DNA from: Deinococcus roseus
Lineage (GTDB): Bacteria; Deinococcota; Deinococci; Deinococcales; Deinococcaceae
DNA: 64,000 nt
Assembly (NCBI RefSeq): GCF_014646895.1
Contig: NZ_BMOD01000023.1
Location: 15,748 to 79,747, forward strand
Reading direction: 5' to 3'
Position numbers and translations under genes: made by a program. The notes beneath the pieces were generated by a model. The model had not been told where the DNA came from, ran no database searches, and saw only the letters and a list, made by a program, of their open reading frames with translations. This document shows, one piece after another, positions 36,262 through 44,158 of the stretch; the first letter of the stretch is position 1, and every line of letters begins with the position of its first letter.

Positions 36262-36690
36262 TCACTTCAGAGGGTTGTTTTCATTTTCCAGCATGCGTTG
36301 CAGCAGGGAATAGAGCACTTCACGTTCCTGTTCGTTCAGAGGTGCAAAAGAAGCTTGCAGCACAGGCATCACCACATGGTATCCAGCCTGCAACAGGGCT
36401 TCTCCAGCAGCGGTCAGGCGGTGTCGGATGGCCCGTCCTGGTCCTGCGGTGCGGGTGATCAGGCCCTGGGCCAGCAGCCTTGAAGACAACTCTCCAAAAG
36501 CCTGATCGGTCTGGAAGGTCAGCTGGGCCAGCTTGCGGGCCGGAGCATCCGGGTTGTTGCCGATGGCCCTCAAAGCATCCCACTGGGAGAGGGTGGTGTG
36601 GATGGTTTTCAGTTGCTGGTCCAGCAACCGGTGGTGCCGGTATTGAACCTGTTTGATGCTGCGACCAAGGTCCTGCAGGGTGGGTGTCAT
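36262..36690 (-). CDS. MarR-family transcriptional regulator
   Basis: 142 residues. Winged helix pattern LSQWDALRAIGNNPDAPARKLAQLTFQTDQAFGELSSRLLAQGLI then ITRTAGPGRAIRHRLTAAGE (recognition wing). TAAGAT lies six bases upstream of the ATG, so the transcript is leaderless. It is divergent from an alpha/beta hydrolase, which it probably represses. Confidence 0.88.
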   Translation of the reverse strand: MTPTLQDLGRSIKQVQYRHHRLLDQQLKTIHTTLSQWDALRAIGNNPDAPARKLAQLTFQTDQAFGELSSRLLAQGLITRTAGPGRAIRHRLTAAGEALLQAGYHVVMPVLQASFAPLNEQEREVLYSLLQRMLENENNPLK

Positions 36691-36696
36691 GCTGAC

Positions 36697-36749
36697 ATCT
36701 TAAACGATCAGTGTGTAAGGTTGATTATATAAGGAACCTGATATAGAAT
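36697..36749 (+). promoter_or_regulatory. Divergent promoters and dyad between MarR and hydrolase genes
   Basis: For the hydrolase, TTGATT (36721-36726) and TAGAAT (36744-36749) are spaced by 17 bases. AGGTT and AACCT flank the -35 region as a short dyad, and TAAGAT (minus strand, 36697-36702) is the leaderless -10 of the MarR gene. One bound dimer would block both. Confidence 0.6.
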
Positions 36750-36799
36750 GTTGGCATCAAACCACTGAACCTTGCGGGTGTTCAGGAAAAGGATTCATC

Positions 36800-37603
36800 A
36801 TGACTGCAAATTCAACCCAAAACATCAGCACCCAGAACATTGCCTCCGGACTTCAGATTCTTCAACTTTCTGCAGGGCTCACCCTGACAGTGCAAATTCT
36901 TGGACAGGGAAGCCCTGTGTTGCTCCTGCATGGTGGTGGCGGTCCTCAGGTGCTGCAGGTTTTTGCCCAGCGCCTGGCCCAGCGGCACCAGGTGTTCATT
37001 CCCATTCATCCGGGTTTTTCAGGAACCCACCGCCCTGAACAACACAACACCATCAAAGATCTGGCTGCCACTTACGCGACTTTTCTGCAACACCTGAACC
37101 TGCAAGAGGTGGTGGTGATGGGATTTTCCATGGGCGGCTGGATTGCCAGTGAACTGGTGCTGCACGATTCCTCCAGAATCGGCAAACTGGTGCTGGTCAA
37201 TGCCGTGGGCATCGAGGTGCCCGGTCACCCGGTGACCGATGTGTTCAACGTGACCCCCGCAGAACTGGCCCGCCTGAGTTTCCACCGCCCGGAAGCCGTT
37301 CAGCAGGTGCCCCTCACCCCGGAATTGATGGCTTTGCGGGCTGCCAATTTCGCCACCCTGGCCCTCTACGACCAGAACCTGAAAATGGCCGATCCCAACC
37401 TGCATCCCAGACTGTCTGAAGTGCAGGTTCCCGTGCTGGTGACCTGGGGCGAAAGCGACGGCATTGTGGATCTCACCTATGGACAGGCTTATGCTGCAGC
37501 TTTCCCACAGGCCCAATTTGTGACCATTCCTGAAGCTGGCCACCAGCCCCAGGTGGAGCAGCCCGACCGTTTGCTGACTGCCCTGCAAAGCTTCTTGCAA
37601 TAA
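36800..37603 (+). CDS. Alpha/beta hydrolase
   Basis: 267 residues; AAAAGGATTCATC precedes the ATG. HGGGGP oxyanion segment (44-49), MGFSMGGW with nucleophile Ser110, ESDGIVD with the acid near 216 and EAGHQPQVEQP with His near 247. Similar to epoxide hydrolase/haloperoxidase-type and meta-cleavage hydrolases. With the divergent MarR gene it resembles a small detoxification module. Confidence 0.88.
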   Translation: MTANSTQNISTQNIASGLQILQLSAGLTLTVQILGQGSPVLLLHGGGGPQVLQVFAQRLAQRHQVFIPIHPGFSGTHRPEQHNTIKDLAATYATFLQHLNLQEVVVMGFSMGGWIASELVLHDSSRIGKLVLVNAVGIEVPGHPVTDVFNVTPAELARLSFHRPEAVQQVPLTPELMALRAANFATLALYDQNLKMADPNLHPRLSEVQVPVLVTWGESDGIVDLTYGQAYAAAFPQAQFVTIPEAGHQPQVEQPDRLLTALQSFLQ

Positions 37604-37650
37604 AAATAAATCGCAACCAGCAGACTGCTGATTCTCCTGAGTTCCCAGGC

Positions 37651-37693
37651 GATCACAAGGCCCCAGAGGTGTATTTTCTGGGGCCTTGTGATC
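37651..37693. terminator. 17-bp perfect stem-loop between convergent genes
   Basis: GATCACAAGGCCCCAGA (37651-37667) pairs perfectly with 37677-37693, loop of nine bases. No long U-run follows on either strand, so it could be a bidirectional terminator or a decay barrier between the hydrolase and the small membrane protein gene. Confidence 0.6.
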
Positions 37694-37741
37694 AAAAGCA
37701 TCAACAACAGAAATTTATTTTTTGCGTTCCGGCTGTTCCAG

Positions 37742-37906
37742 CTATTTTTTGCGCTCCACCATGGAAATGCCTGCAAAACCCACAATCACCAGGACGGGTC
37801 CTATGGCTTGCAACCATTTCAGCTCAAACAGGCTGCCAAACAGGGAAGAGGCCAGACCCAGCATGATCACATAGGTCATGAAATCGATGGTCGAGGTGCG
37901 TTGCAT
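37742..37906 (-). CDS. Small two-span membrane protein (54 residues)
   Basis: A short gene starting at ATG 37906 with AAGGAG six bases before it, ending at TAG 37742-37744. The product has two hydrophobic segments, about residues 9-27 and 33-50, separated by FELKW, and ends in the positively charged MVERKK. Good ribosome site, sensible membrane topology and a strong hairpin after its stop support reality. Function unknown. Confidence 0.65.
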   Translation of the reverse strand: MQRTSTIDFMTYVIMLGLASSLFGSLFELKWLQAIGPVLVIVGFAGISMVERKK

Positions 37907-38110
37907 TTGAACTCCTTGCAGCCAGCGGGCAAAGGACTGGCCTGATTGGGGTCAGTATAGCATTTTGTGTCCATCAAAAAGCTTCACATCTGTATTTAAA
38001 TATAATTTTCACAAATAAAAACAATTGATTTTTGATTCACAATCCACACATCAGGACATGCCCAGGATTTTGGAACATATGTTTGCAAGAATCAATGGAT
38101 TGGCCATCCC

Positions 38111-38652
38111 TCAGTCTGCCAGCACCTTTGCGGACCAGTTTTCAATTTTGCTGCGCCACTCAGGATGGAGTTCCAGAAACAACATCAGCCAGGCCTGGTA
38201 AGAGGTGTTCAATTGCCAGGGAAGTGCAGAGCCATCAATCGGTTGGCCATGCAACAGCACATCGTAAACGGTGGCCACTTCGCGGGTCAGGGCGTTACGT
38301 TGGGTGCGTTTCAGCAGGTCCTGCAACTACTTTCGACAGCGTCGGTTTTTCTGTACGCTTCGGTGCGGGCCCGCCGTTGCACTTTGTATTGCAATGCTGT
38401 TCTCAGTGGGGCAGTCTGATCGTCATAATGCATGGTGTTGTCTTTGCGGTCGATGCTGTCGATTTCGGCATAATCTTGAGCCCCGTCATTGGCCTGCAGG
38501 GCCTGGCGGGTTCTGCGGCGGTGGCTGCGGCTGGTCCCATGCTTTTTCTTGCGCCGGGCCTTGACGTACAGGTGCGGATATTGAGCCACGATCACCCGCT
38601 GGTGCTGGTAGTCGCGTTCTTTTTCGGCACGGGGGTCTTTCAGCCTGGCCAT
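38111..38652 (-). pseudogene. Gene split by a probable frameshift (two overlapping frames)
   Basis: Frame one, 38652 to 38311 (113 residues, very basic: VKARRKKKHGTSRSHRRR), ends TDAVESSCRTC. Frame two, 38326 to 38111 (71 residues), opens directly after a stop with LQDLLKRTQRNALTREV, which continues the same helical, charged style. A net two-base insertion around AGTAGT (about 38327-38332) would explain both. Two overlapping genes are possible, but the second lacks a ribosome site. No family recognised; the basic N-terminal half suggests nucleic-acid binding. Confidence 0.5.
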
Positions 38653-39600
38653 GGTTCCAGCTTAGGGACTTGTGGTCAGAAGTGCATGCTCAGGGTGGCT
38701 TAGGGTCCTGCGCCAAAAGCCTTACAACACTTTTGGCAAACCTCAATCACAACTTGGTGTTTGCCTTGAACCCAGTAAACCAGTGGCATCCATTTGACAG
38801 AAGGAGCATGGGGTCAAAGAAGCTGAAAAAAGCCTCCCTTTCTGGTTTTTAGGGGTGGGTTCTTTGGATCGGAAAACTTTACATCTCTCTTACAAAACCA
38901 TTTTTTGTCTAGACATCTGTTGATTGCTCTGAATCAATTTTTGGAACATTTCCAACAATCTGTTTCGGTGTTGTTCAACGTTTGATAAATGTTAATGGAA
39001 TGGGTGATGCAGGTTTTTTTCTTGCAGAAAGATGTTTCCTGGAAAAATACAGTGGAAAAAAGGTTGTTCAGATGTCTGGCTCAACAGATGGAGATTCAGG
39101 GCAATTTTTTTGGGTGATGCAAAGCGAAAAAATTCTGTTCTGATCGTGCTTTTCTTCCAGAGTGTCCGATCTGTTTCATGGGGACCATCAAAATGCAGGG
39201 CATGAACAACCCAAAAAGCTCAGTCTTTCTTTGTTGTGTCAGTGAATAAAAAACGCATGAAATAAAGATGTGAATAACATGATAGATTTTGGGATCGCAC
39301 AACTTTAGAACCCCAAAAATCGAAAAAAGTCTGTACAATTGATTATGAAAGTGTTATAACGATAACGTAGCACCTCACATGCAAAACAAAGAAGGAGACA
39401 GGATGGTTGATGGTGTATCCCTGAACCGGCCACGCTCTTTGATGGTGGTTTCCCCCTGAGGGGATGAATCGCCCTGAGGTTTTACGTCCCCACATGCCAC
39501 CCCACATGCCAGCGGCCCCTGACACTGCTTGCATGTGCAAGGTCTTCATGTCCCATGTAAGCACACCCAGACCCCACTCAGCATCCCACTGGAGGACAAG
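38653..39600. other. AT-rich gene-poor stretch
   Basis: About 950 bases without a convincing gene; 38870-39360 is clearly more AT-rich than the flanks, with several A/T runs. TGTACA (39332-39337) and TATAAC (39355-39360), spaced by 17, make a plausible promoter for the roadblock gene. A short frame at 39379 or 39403 with GAAGGAGACAGG upstream could be a leader peptide of 18-26 residues, but this is weak. Confidence 0.5.
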
Positions 39601-40398
39601 GTGTTCTTTCGAAAACCCAAACCCAAAATTCAAGAGCATCCAGACGAACCCGTTCGGGTCCAGCATCAGCCGCACGATCCCCACAACGAACTGTTGCGCA
39701 ACCTGATGCATGGATCACCTGCCAGCCTGCGGCTTTCCCTGGCAGAGCCTTCAGGGGTTCCTGCGCCCCCTTTGCCCGTCCCTGTGGGCAGCCCTTCAGT
39801 GACACCACTGTCTCTCGGAAGGCCTGGTGCACTGGATGTACCTGAACCCCTGGTGGCTGAAGCTCCACCTTCAACGCCCTTGCAGACCACTGCCCCCATG
39901 ACCGACCCTGCGCCCACAACAGCAGGGGTTCAGGCTGAGTTTCACCCCAACATCACCGCTCTTCCTGCTCAGCCTGAAACTGAGGAGGTTCAACCCGTCG
40001 CCCTTGCTCCCCAAGTTTCAGAAAGAGAGGCACTGGACATGTCCAACATTCAAGCCACCCTGGATTCCGCACTCAGCACCATTGATGGCGCCACTGCAGC
40101 AGCACTCGTTGACTACCAGAGTGGCATGGCCCTGGGCATGAAGGGTTCAGGACTCAACCTGGAACTGGCCGCTGCAGGCAACACCGATGTGGTGCGGGCC
40201 AAGATGCGCACCATGGACTCTCTGGGCATCAAGGGCGGCATTGAGGACATCCTGATCACCCTGGACACCCAGTACCACATCATCTACACCGTGCCCAACT
40301 CGACGCTCTTCATGTATCTGGTGTTGCAGAAAGACCGGGCCAATCTGGCCCTGGCCCGCTACAAACTCAAAGCCCTGGGGGCATCGGTTCAGGTCTGA
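39601..40398 (+). CDS. Roadblock/LC7-domain protein with proline-rich N-terminus
   Basis: 265 residues from GTG 39601, chosen because GGAGG lies five bases before it; the upstream in-frame ATG codes for unlikely sequence. Residues about 1-165 are Pro/Ala/Glu-rich and probably disordered. The C-terminal 115 residues have the roadblock/LC7 pattern (NIQATLDSALSTIDGATAAA, LVDYQSGMALGM, IEDILITLDTQYHIIYTV, LVLQKDRANLALARYKL). Such domains act in MglB-like GTPase regulation. No partner GTPase is in the window. A strong terminator follows. Confidence 0.72.
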   Translation: MFFRKPKPKIQEHPDEPVRVQHQPHDPHNELLRNLMHGSPASLRLSLAEPSGVPAPPLPVPVGSPSVTPLSLGRPGALDVPEPLVAEAPPSTPLQTTAPMTDPAPTTAGVQAEFHPNITALPAQPETEEVQPVALAPQVSEREALDMSNIQATLDSALSTIDGATAAALVDYQSGMALGMKGSGLNLELAAAGNTDVVRAKMRTMDSLGIKGGIEDILITLDTQYHIIYTVPNSTLFMYLVLQKDRANLALARYKLKALGASVQV

Positions 40399-40431
40399 GC
40401 CTTTTCTGAACTTCTGAATTTTGCACACGGG

Positions 40432-40470
40432 ACCTGAGACATCCAGAAGCATTGGATGTCTCAGGTTTTT
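40432..40470 (+). terminator. Rho-independent terminator of the roadblock gene
   Basis: CCTGAGACATCCA (40433-40445) and TGGATGTCTCAGG (40453-40465) form a 13-pair stem followed by TTTTT. Confidence 0.9.
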
Positions 40471-40498
40471 GAGGTTGCTGTGGTTTCTTCCTGTTCTC

Positions 40499-40524
40499 TC
40501 TACGATAAGTGAAATTATCGTAGA
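40499..40524. other. dif-like palindrome upstream of the tyrosine recombinase
   Basis: Arms TCTACGATAA (40499-40508) and TTATCGTAGA (40515-40524) are perfectly complementary over ten bases around the six-base spacer GTGAAA. Taking one more base each side gives the 11-6-11 layout of Xer recombination sites, with the ATAA/TTAT inner ends typical of dif. It lies 31 bases before the recombinase ATG. It could be a recombination site, an operator, or both. Confidence 0.65.
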
Positions 40525-40543
40525 ATTTATCTGCTCCTTCTGC

Positions 40544-40549
40544 TATGCT
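40544..40549 (+). promoter_or_regulatory. Leaderless extended -10 of the recombinase gene
   Basis: TGCTATGCT gives an extended -10 with TATGCT, five bases before the ATG and 19 bases after the palindrome arm, so occupancy of the palindrome would cover the -35 region. Confidence 0.6.
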
Positions 40550-40554
40550 GGGGC

Positions 40555-41559
40555 ATGGCACTGGAACTCGATCTGTACCGGGGGCAACTCGAGCAGGCAA
40601 GGCACCTCAGCAACCTCACCGACGAAGACAAACGCAAGAAAGCAGTAAAGGCCTGCGCCGAAAAAAACTTTGATGTGCTCTGGGAAATCGTGCTGGGTTA
40701 CCTGACCCTGTATGCCCAGAACAAGATTCTGACCAGCACCCACACCATCCGCAGTTACCATACCGGCATCCGGCAATTCGTGGAGTACGCCGACCACAAC
40801 GCCTGGAACCTGCTCAACCCCAAACGGGACGATCCCCAGATCTGGGTGAACACCTTGCTGGTCACGCCTGCCGTGAACCCCAAAGCCTCCCGCCCACCCA
40901 AAAAACCCAAAACACTCAGCATCGATACGGTGCGTTCCCGGGTGGCGGCGGTCCGAACGCTGTACAAAGCCCTGCGCTGGGCCGGAGCCACCGAAGCAGA
41001 TCCGTTGCAGGACGTGCGTTTGCCCAAAGACAACACCCACAGCCTGGAAAAGAATGCGCCTTATGGAGACGATGAGGTGGATGCTTTTCTGGAGCACGCC
41101 GAGGTCTCCATGAAAGTGCTGATTTACCTGCTGTCTCACGGGGGGTTGCGCATCAGCGAGGCCCTGGCGGTGGAATGGGAGGACCTGGATGAGTCCCGCA
41201 AGCGCCTGAGGGTCAACCAGGGCAAAGGCCGCAAGGCCCGCACCATTGCCATTTCTTCTTCCCTGCTGCAGGTTTTGCGCGAATACCGCCGTGAACTGGG
41301 AGGCCGGCCCGAAGGGCAACTGTTTTCTTTTGGCACCCGTGAAACCGCCCATTACCACATGGACCGGGTGGCTTTGCAGGCCGGGGTGCGCTTCCGGGGG
41401 TTTCACGCTTTTCGCAAGTACGCGGGCACCCGCCTGATGGAGCAGGTCAAGGACCTCTCCCGGGTGGCCAACCACCTGGGGCATGCTTCTGTGGACACCA
41501 CCCGCAAATATGCCAGGCCTGCTGCAGATGACCTGAAAGATGAACTTTCTGGCTGGTGA
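40555..41559 (+). CDS. Tyrosine recombinase (phage-integrase/Xer family)
   Basis: 334 residues. SAM-like N-terminal core-binding domain about 40-145 and catalytic domain 165-325. All active-site residues are present: Arg199 (GGLRISE), Lys224 (GKGRKA), His284 and Arg287 (GFHAFRKYAG), His310 (HLGHAS) and the nucleophile Tyr319. A longer N-terminus and a 20-residue Pro/Lys insert near 105-122 distinguish it from standard XerC/XerD (about 300). It stands alone, leaderless, next to a dif-like palindrome; no phage or transposon genes are near, which argues for a chromosome-resolution or dedicated site-specific role. Confidence 0.9.
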   Translation: MALELDLYRGQLEQARHLSNLTDEDKRKKAVKACAEKNFDVLWEIVLGYLTLYAQNKILTSTHTIRSYHTGIRQFVEYADHNAWNLLNPKRDDPQIWVNTLLVTPAVNPKASRPPKKPKTLSIDTVRSRVAAVRTLYKALRWAGATEADPLQDVRLPKDNTHSLEKNAPYGDDEVDAFLEHAEVSMKVLIYLLSHGGLRISEALAVEWEDLDESRKRLRVNQGKGRKARTIAISSSLLQVLREYRRELGGRPEGQLFSFGTRETAHYHMDRVALQAGVRFRGFHAFRKYAGTRLMEQVKDLSRVANHLGHASVDTTRKYARPAADDLKDELSGW

Positions 41560-42120
41560 AGTCGAAAGCATGAAAGGGCCTGACCATTTTTCCAGGTCTT
41601 CTGGTATCTGATTTGAAATGGAGGGGCCTTAAAAGCGATTTTAGAAGGTGGTTTGTTCAAGCACTTGCAGCAAAGCATTTTCAGAAGGGGTTCACAAGGT
41701 GACCTGCTGTGAATGCAATGTGAAACCCAGATCATCAAGTTTGGGTCTGGAAATCATGAAAAATGGGCAAGCAAACAGATCCGAAATCATGCAAGCCCGA
41801 AATCATGCAAGGTTGTGAAGTGGACCAGGCCGCAGCCAACTGTAAGCCAAAACACAGAGACTGAACAGAGACCGTTGCGCTGGTTCTGGAAGATCTGAAG
41901 AACCGGTTCCCAGCCTGCAGCAGACTGCTGCAACACCCGACCTGACTTCTTCAGGTGCATCAGCACCAGCCAAAGGAGGGTATGAAGCCCAGATGTGCGA
42001 CACAGACCTCCTCTGCTGCCTTTTCTGCTGAAATTGAAGGGGCAGAAAAACCACGTTCAGGATGTTGTTGTGTTGGCAATATCGCCAAGGGACCCCCAAA
42101 CGTTGCATAATGGTCTGCAA
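41560..42120. other. Non-coding gap after the recombinase
   Basis: About 560 bases with several short frames but none with a ribosome site or convincing composition. Direct repeat AAATCATG(A/C) occurs near 41750-41810. CATAAT (42106-42111), nine bases before the next ATG, is a probable -10. Confidence 0.4.
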
Positions 42121-42966
42121 ATGCCTGACCAGGACCAAATCATTCAATCTGCCAGAACGCTCATACAACAGGCGAAACAGGATCCTTCCCTCGCCAGGGA
42201 CCTGCTTCACCTGGCCCATGAGATCATCGGAATGCACCTCAACCTCTCCGCACAAGACAGCAGCGAGGCCCGCAAACCCGATCCCATCCCTGCCTCCCCC
42301 ACCATTCCCGGATTTGCAGAACCGGACGAGCTGGATGACCTGATGGACCACTTCTATGCCACCATGCCCTCACAGAGTGCACCCTCGGTGGTGCTGGAAA
42401 CCCACCACACAGATTTCCACCTCCCCGACTCCCGCCCGGAACCCCGCATCGAACCCAAACCAGACATTTATCCCCTGCAACCCGACGACATTCTGGCTGG
42501 TGTGATTAACCGCTGCACCACCAAAGGGAAGCTGATTGAAGCCATTGCTGAAGCAGACCAGACCCTGATCGAACAATATGCCCGTGAATTGCGCAACCTG
42601 GAAGGCCGCTACACCTGGCACCAGGAACTCAACCCTCGCCTGGGCCAGGAGAAGCTGCTCAACATGGCCCAGAACTACTTTGTGCTGGCCGATGTTGCCC
42701 GCTACCTCAACCGCACCGGCACCACCGTGCGTCACGCATTGGAACTCGCCGCTGAAGCCCAGTCTGCAGTGCGCAGCGCCAGCCTGGAACTCGGAGAATC
42801 AGGAGACGACAGCGACCAGCGGGCCATGTTCGGCTGGCTGAAAGCCTACACCTCCCAGCACCGGGTGTTCCTCAGCCGCCACATGCGCCTCAATGATCCT
42901 GCCAACCCTTACAACCACCAGGACCGCCGCCGCCAGCTGAATGACCTGTTGCACTTTCACGCCTGA
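42121..42966 (+). CDS. Hypothetical protein, largely helical
   Basis: 281 residues from ATG 42121, chosen because the sequence quality changes there and CATAAT lies nine bases upstream; 42 upstream codons are atypical. Residues 1-40 are helical, about 45-120 Pro-rich linker, and 120-281 a helical domain with KGKLIEAIAEADQTLIEQYA and a possible HTH-like VLADVARYLNRTGTTVRHAL. The C-terminus is rich in Arg/His. Not recognised; the HTH-like stretch permits DNA binding. Confidence 0.6.
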   Translation: MPDQDQIIQSARTLIQQAKQDPSLARDLLHLAHEIIGMHLNLSAQDSSEARKPDPIPASPTIPGFAEPDELDDLMDHFYATMPSQSAPSVVLETHHTDFHLPDSRPEPRIEPKPDIYPLQPDDILAGVINRCTTKGKLIEAIAEADQTLIEQYARELRNLEGRYTWHQELNPRLGQEKLLNMAQNYFVLADVARYLNRTGTTVRHALELAAEAQSAVRSASLELGESGDDSDQRAMFGWLKAYTSQHRVFLSRHMRLNDPANPYNHQDRRRQLNDLLHFHA

Positions 42967-43128
42967 TTTCCGTTGGACCTCTGATTTTTGATCCTTTTGC
43001 TGGACCCTTGAATGCCATGTTTGCCTGATGTTCAAAACACTGCCATGATGATCTCAACATACCAATGCAGGGAACACCTGCATTTTTTTATGGCGTTTTT
43101 TGCCCACACTCCAGCCCAGAATGAACCT

Positions 43129-43134
43129 TAGAAT
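43129..43134 (+). promoter_or_regulatory. Leaderless -10 box of the thioesterase gene
   Basis: TAGAAT ends six bases before the ATG at 43141, with no Shine-Dalgarno sequence between. Confidence 0.6.
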
Positions 43135-43140
43135 GAACCC

Positions 43141-43587
43141 ATGAACCCCAACTTCCCCACCCCACAGGAAATCCAGACCTTCAGCCCTGAAATGCTGGCC
43201 GCCCGCCTCACCGGAATTCCAGGCACCCTGGGTGAAAAACTCGGGGTGGTGATCACCCACGCCAACCCCCAGAGGGTGCTGGCCACCCTGCCTGTGGAAG
43301 GCAACCGTCAACCTGCAGGAAGGCTGCATGGCGGGGCCAGCATTGCCCTGGCCGAAGAACTCGCCAGTGTGGGCTCCTGGCTGAACCTGGATGTCACCAC
43401 CCAGGTGGCGGTGGGGGTGGACATCAACGCCACCCATGTGCGGGGTGTCACCTCTGGCACCGTGCAGGCAGAAGCCACCCTGGCCTACCAGGGACGCTCT
43501 GTGATGGTCTGGAACATTGTGCTGAGGGATGAACGGGGCAAAGAAACCTGCCTGGCCCGCTGCACCTGCCAGGTGATCAAGCGCTGA
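43141..43587 (+). CDS. Hotdog-fold thioesterase (PaaI/MenI-like)
   Basis: 148 residues. GRLHGGASIALAEELASVGS is the PaaI-type active-site helix with catalytic Glu, and VGVDINATHVRGVTSGTVQ the central strand pair. Members hydrolyse aromatic acyl-CoAs, including dihydroxynaphthoyl-CoA in menaquinone synthesis, which Deinococcus uses; that role is inference. Leaderless start. Confidence 0.88.
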   Translation: MNPNFPTPQEIQTFSPEMLAARLTGIPGTLGEKLGVVITHANPQRVLATLPVEGNRQPAGRLHGGASIALAEELASVGSWLNLDVTTQVAVGVDINATHVRGVTSGTVQAEATLAYQGRSVMVWNIVLRDERGKETCLARCTCQVIKR

Positions 43588-43958
43588 AAGGTGCGGATCC
43601 AAACACCCTGCAAAACCTCACCACCGAATCCACCTACACCGAATCCACCTACCGCAATGGTCTGGATGTCAAGGACTATGCCGTGACCGATCCTGCTGGT
43701 CTGGAAATCACCGAGGTGAAACCCTACGGCCAGGAAGTTCCAGAAGTCACTGGCCAGCGGTGCAAGTGCTGTCATGACCTTCAGTGTGTCCTTCCCCAGA
43801 AAAAACTGGCCCCTTACAGTTTCACCCTGATGGTCAATTACACCGAAGGGGTTCCGGACATGGATTTTTACGGCAATGCCCTGACGGTGGACACCACCCG
43901 CAGCGATGTGCAGCCAGACATTGCTCTGGACAGTTCAGGGGCGCCCATTGTGGTCTGA
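43588..43958 (+). pseudogene. Gene fragment, unrecognised
   Basis: The frame is open from inside the thioesterase gene to the TGA at 43956-43958, yet the only start is a GTG at 43683 without a ribosome site. Codons 43623-43652 are a perfect 15-bp tandem duplication (Thr-Glu-Ser-Thr-Tyr twice). The tail has CKCCHDLQC, a possible metal or disulfide cluster, then beta-rich sequence. It reads like the 3' end of a lost secreted-protein gene; a small real gene from GTG 43683 (91 residues) is the alternative. Confidence 0.4.
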
Positions 43959-44110
43959 GCTGGGTGTATGTGAAAAGGTAAAGAAAGAGCAAATCAGAAA
44001 CAGGCAATAGGGCTGAGCTTTTTGTTTCTGGAGAGAAAAGTTCTTTTGTTTGTATTGGTGTTGCTTGTGAAAGATTTATTGTTTAATATTTGCTGACAGA
44101 AACAACATCT

Positions 44111-44140
44111 GAGGGGGACAGTGCATGCACTGTCCCCCTC
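44111..44140 (-). terminator. 30-bp perfect palindrome after the GH30 gene
   Basis: GAGGGGGACAGTGCA and its exact complement abut with no spacer; as RNA it would fold with a small terminal loop. It lies 19 bases beyond the GH30 stop on the minus strand. Confidence 0.7.
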
Positions 44141-44158
44141 TCTCGCCTACAAATGACT

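Noticed and set aside
39096..39338. 80-codon minus-strand frame in the AT-rich gap
   Set aside because: No ribosome site and composition expected from AT-rich noncoding DNA.
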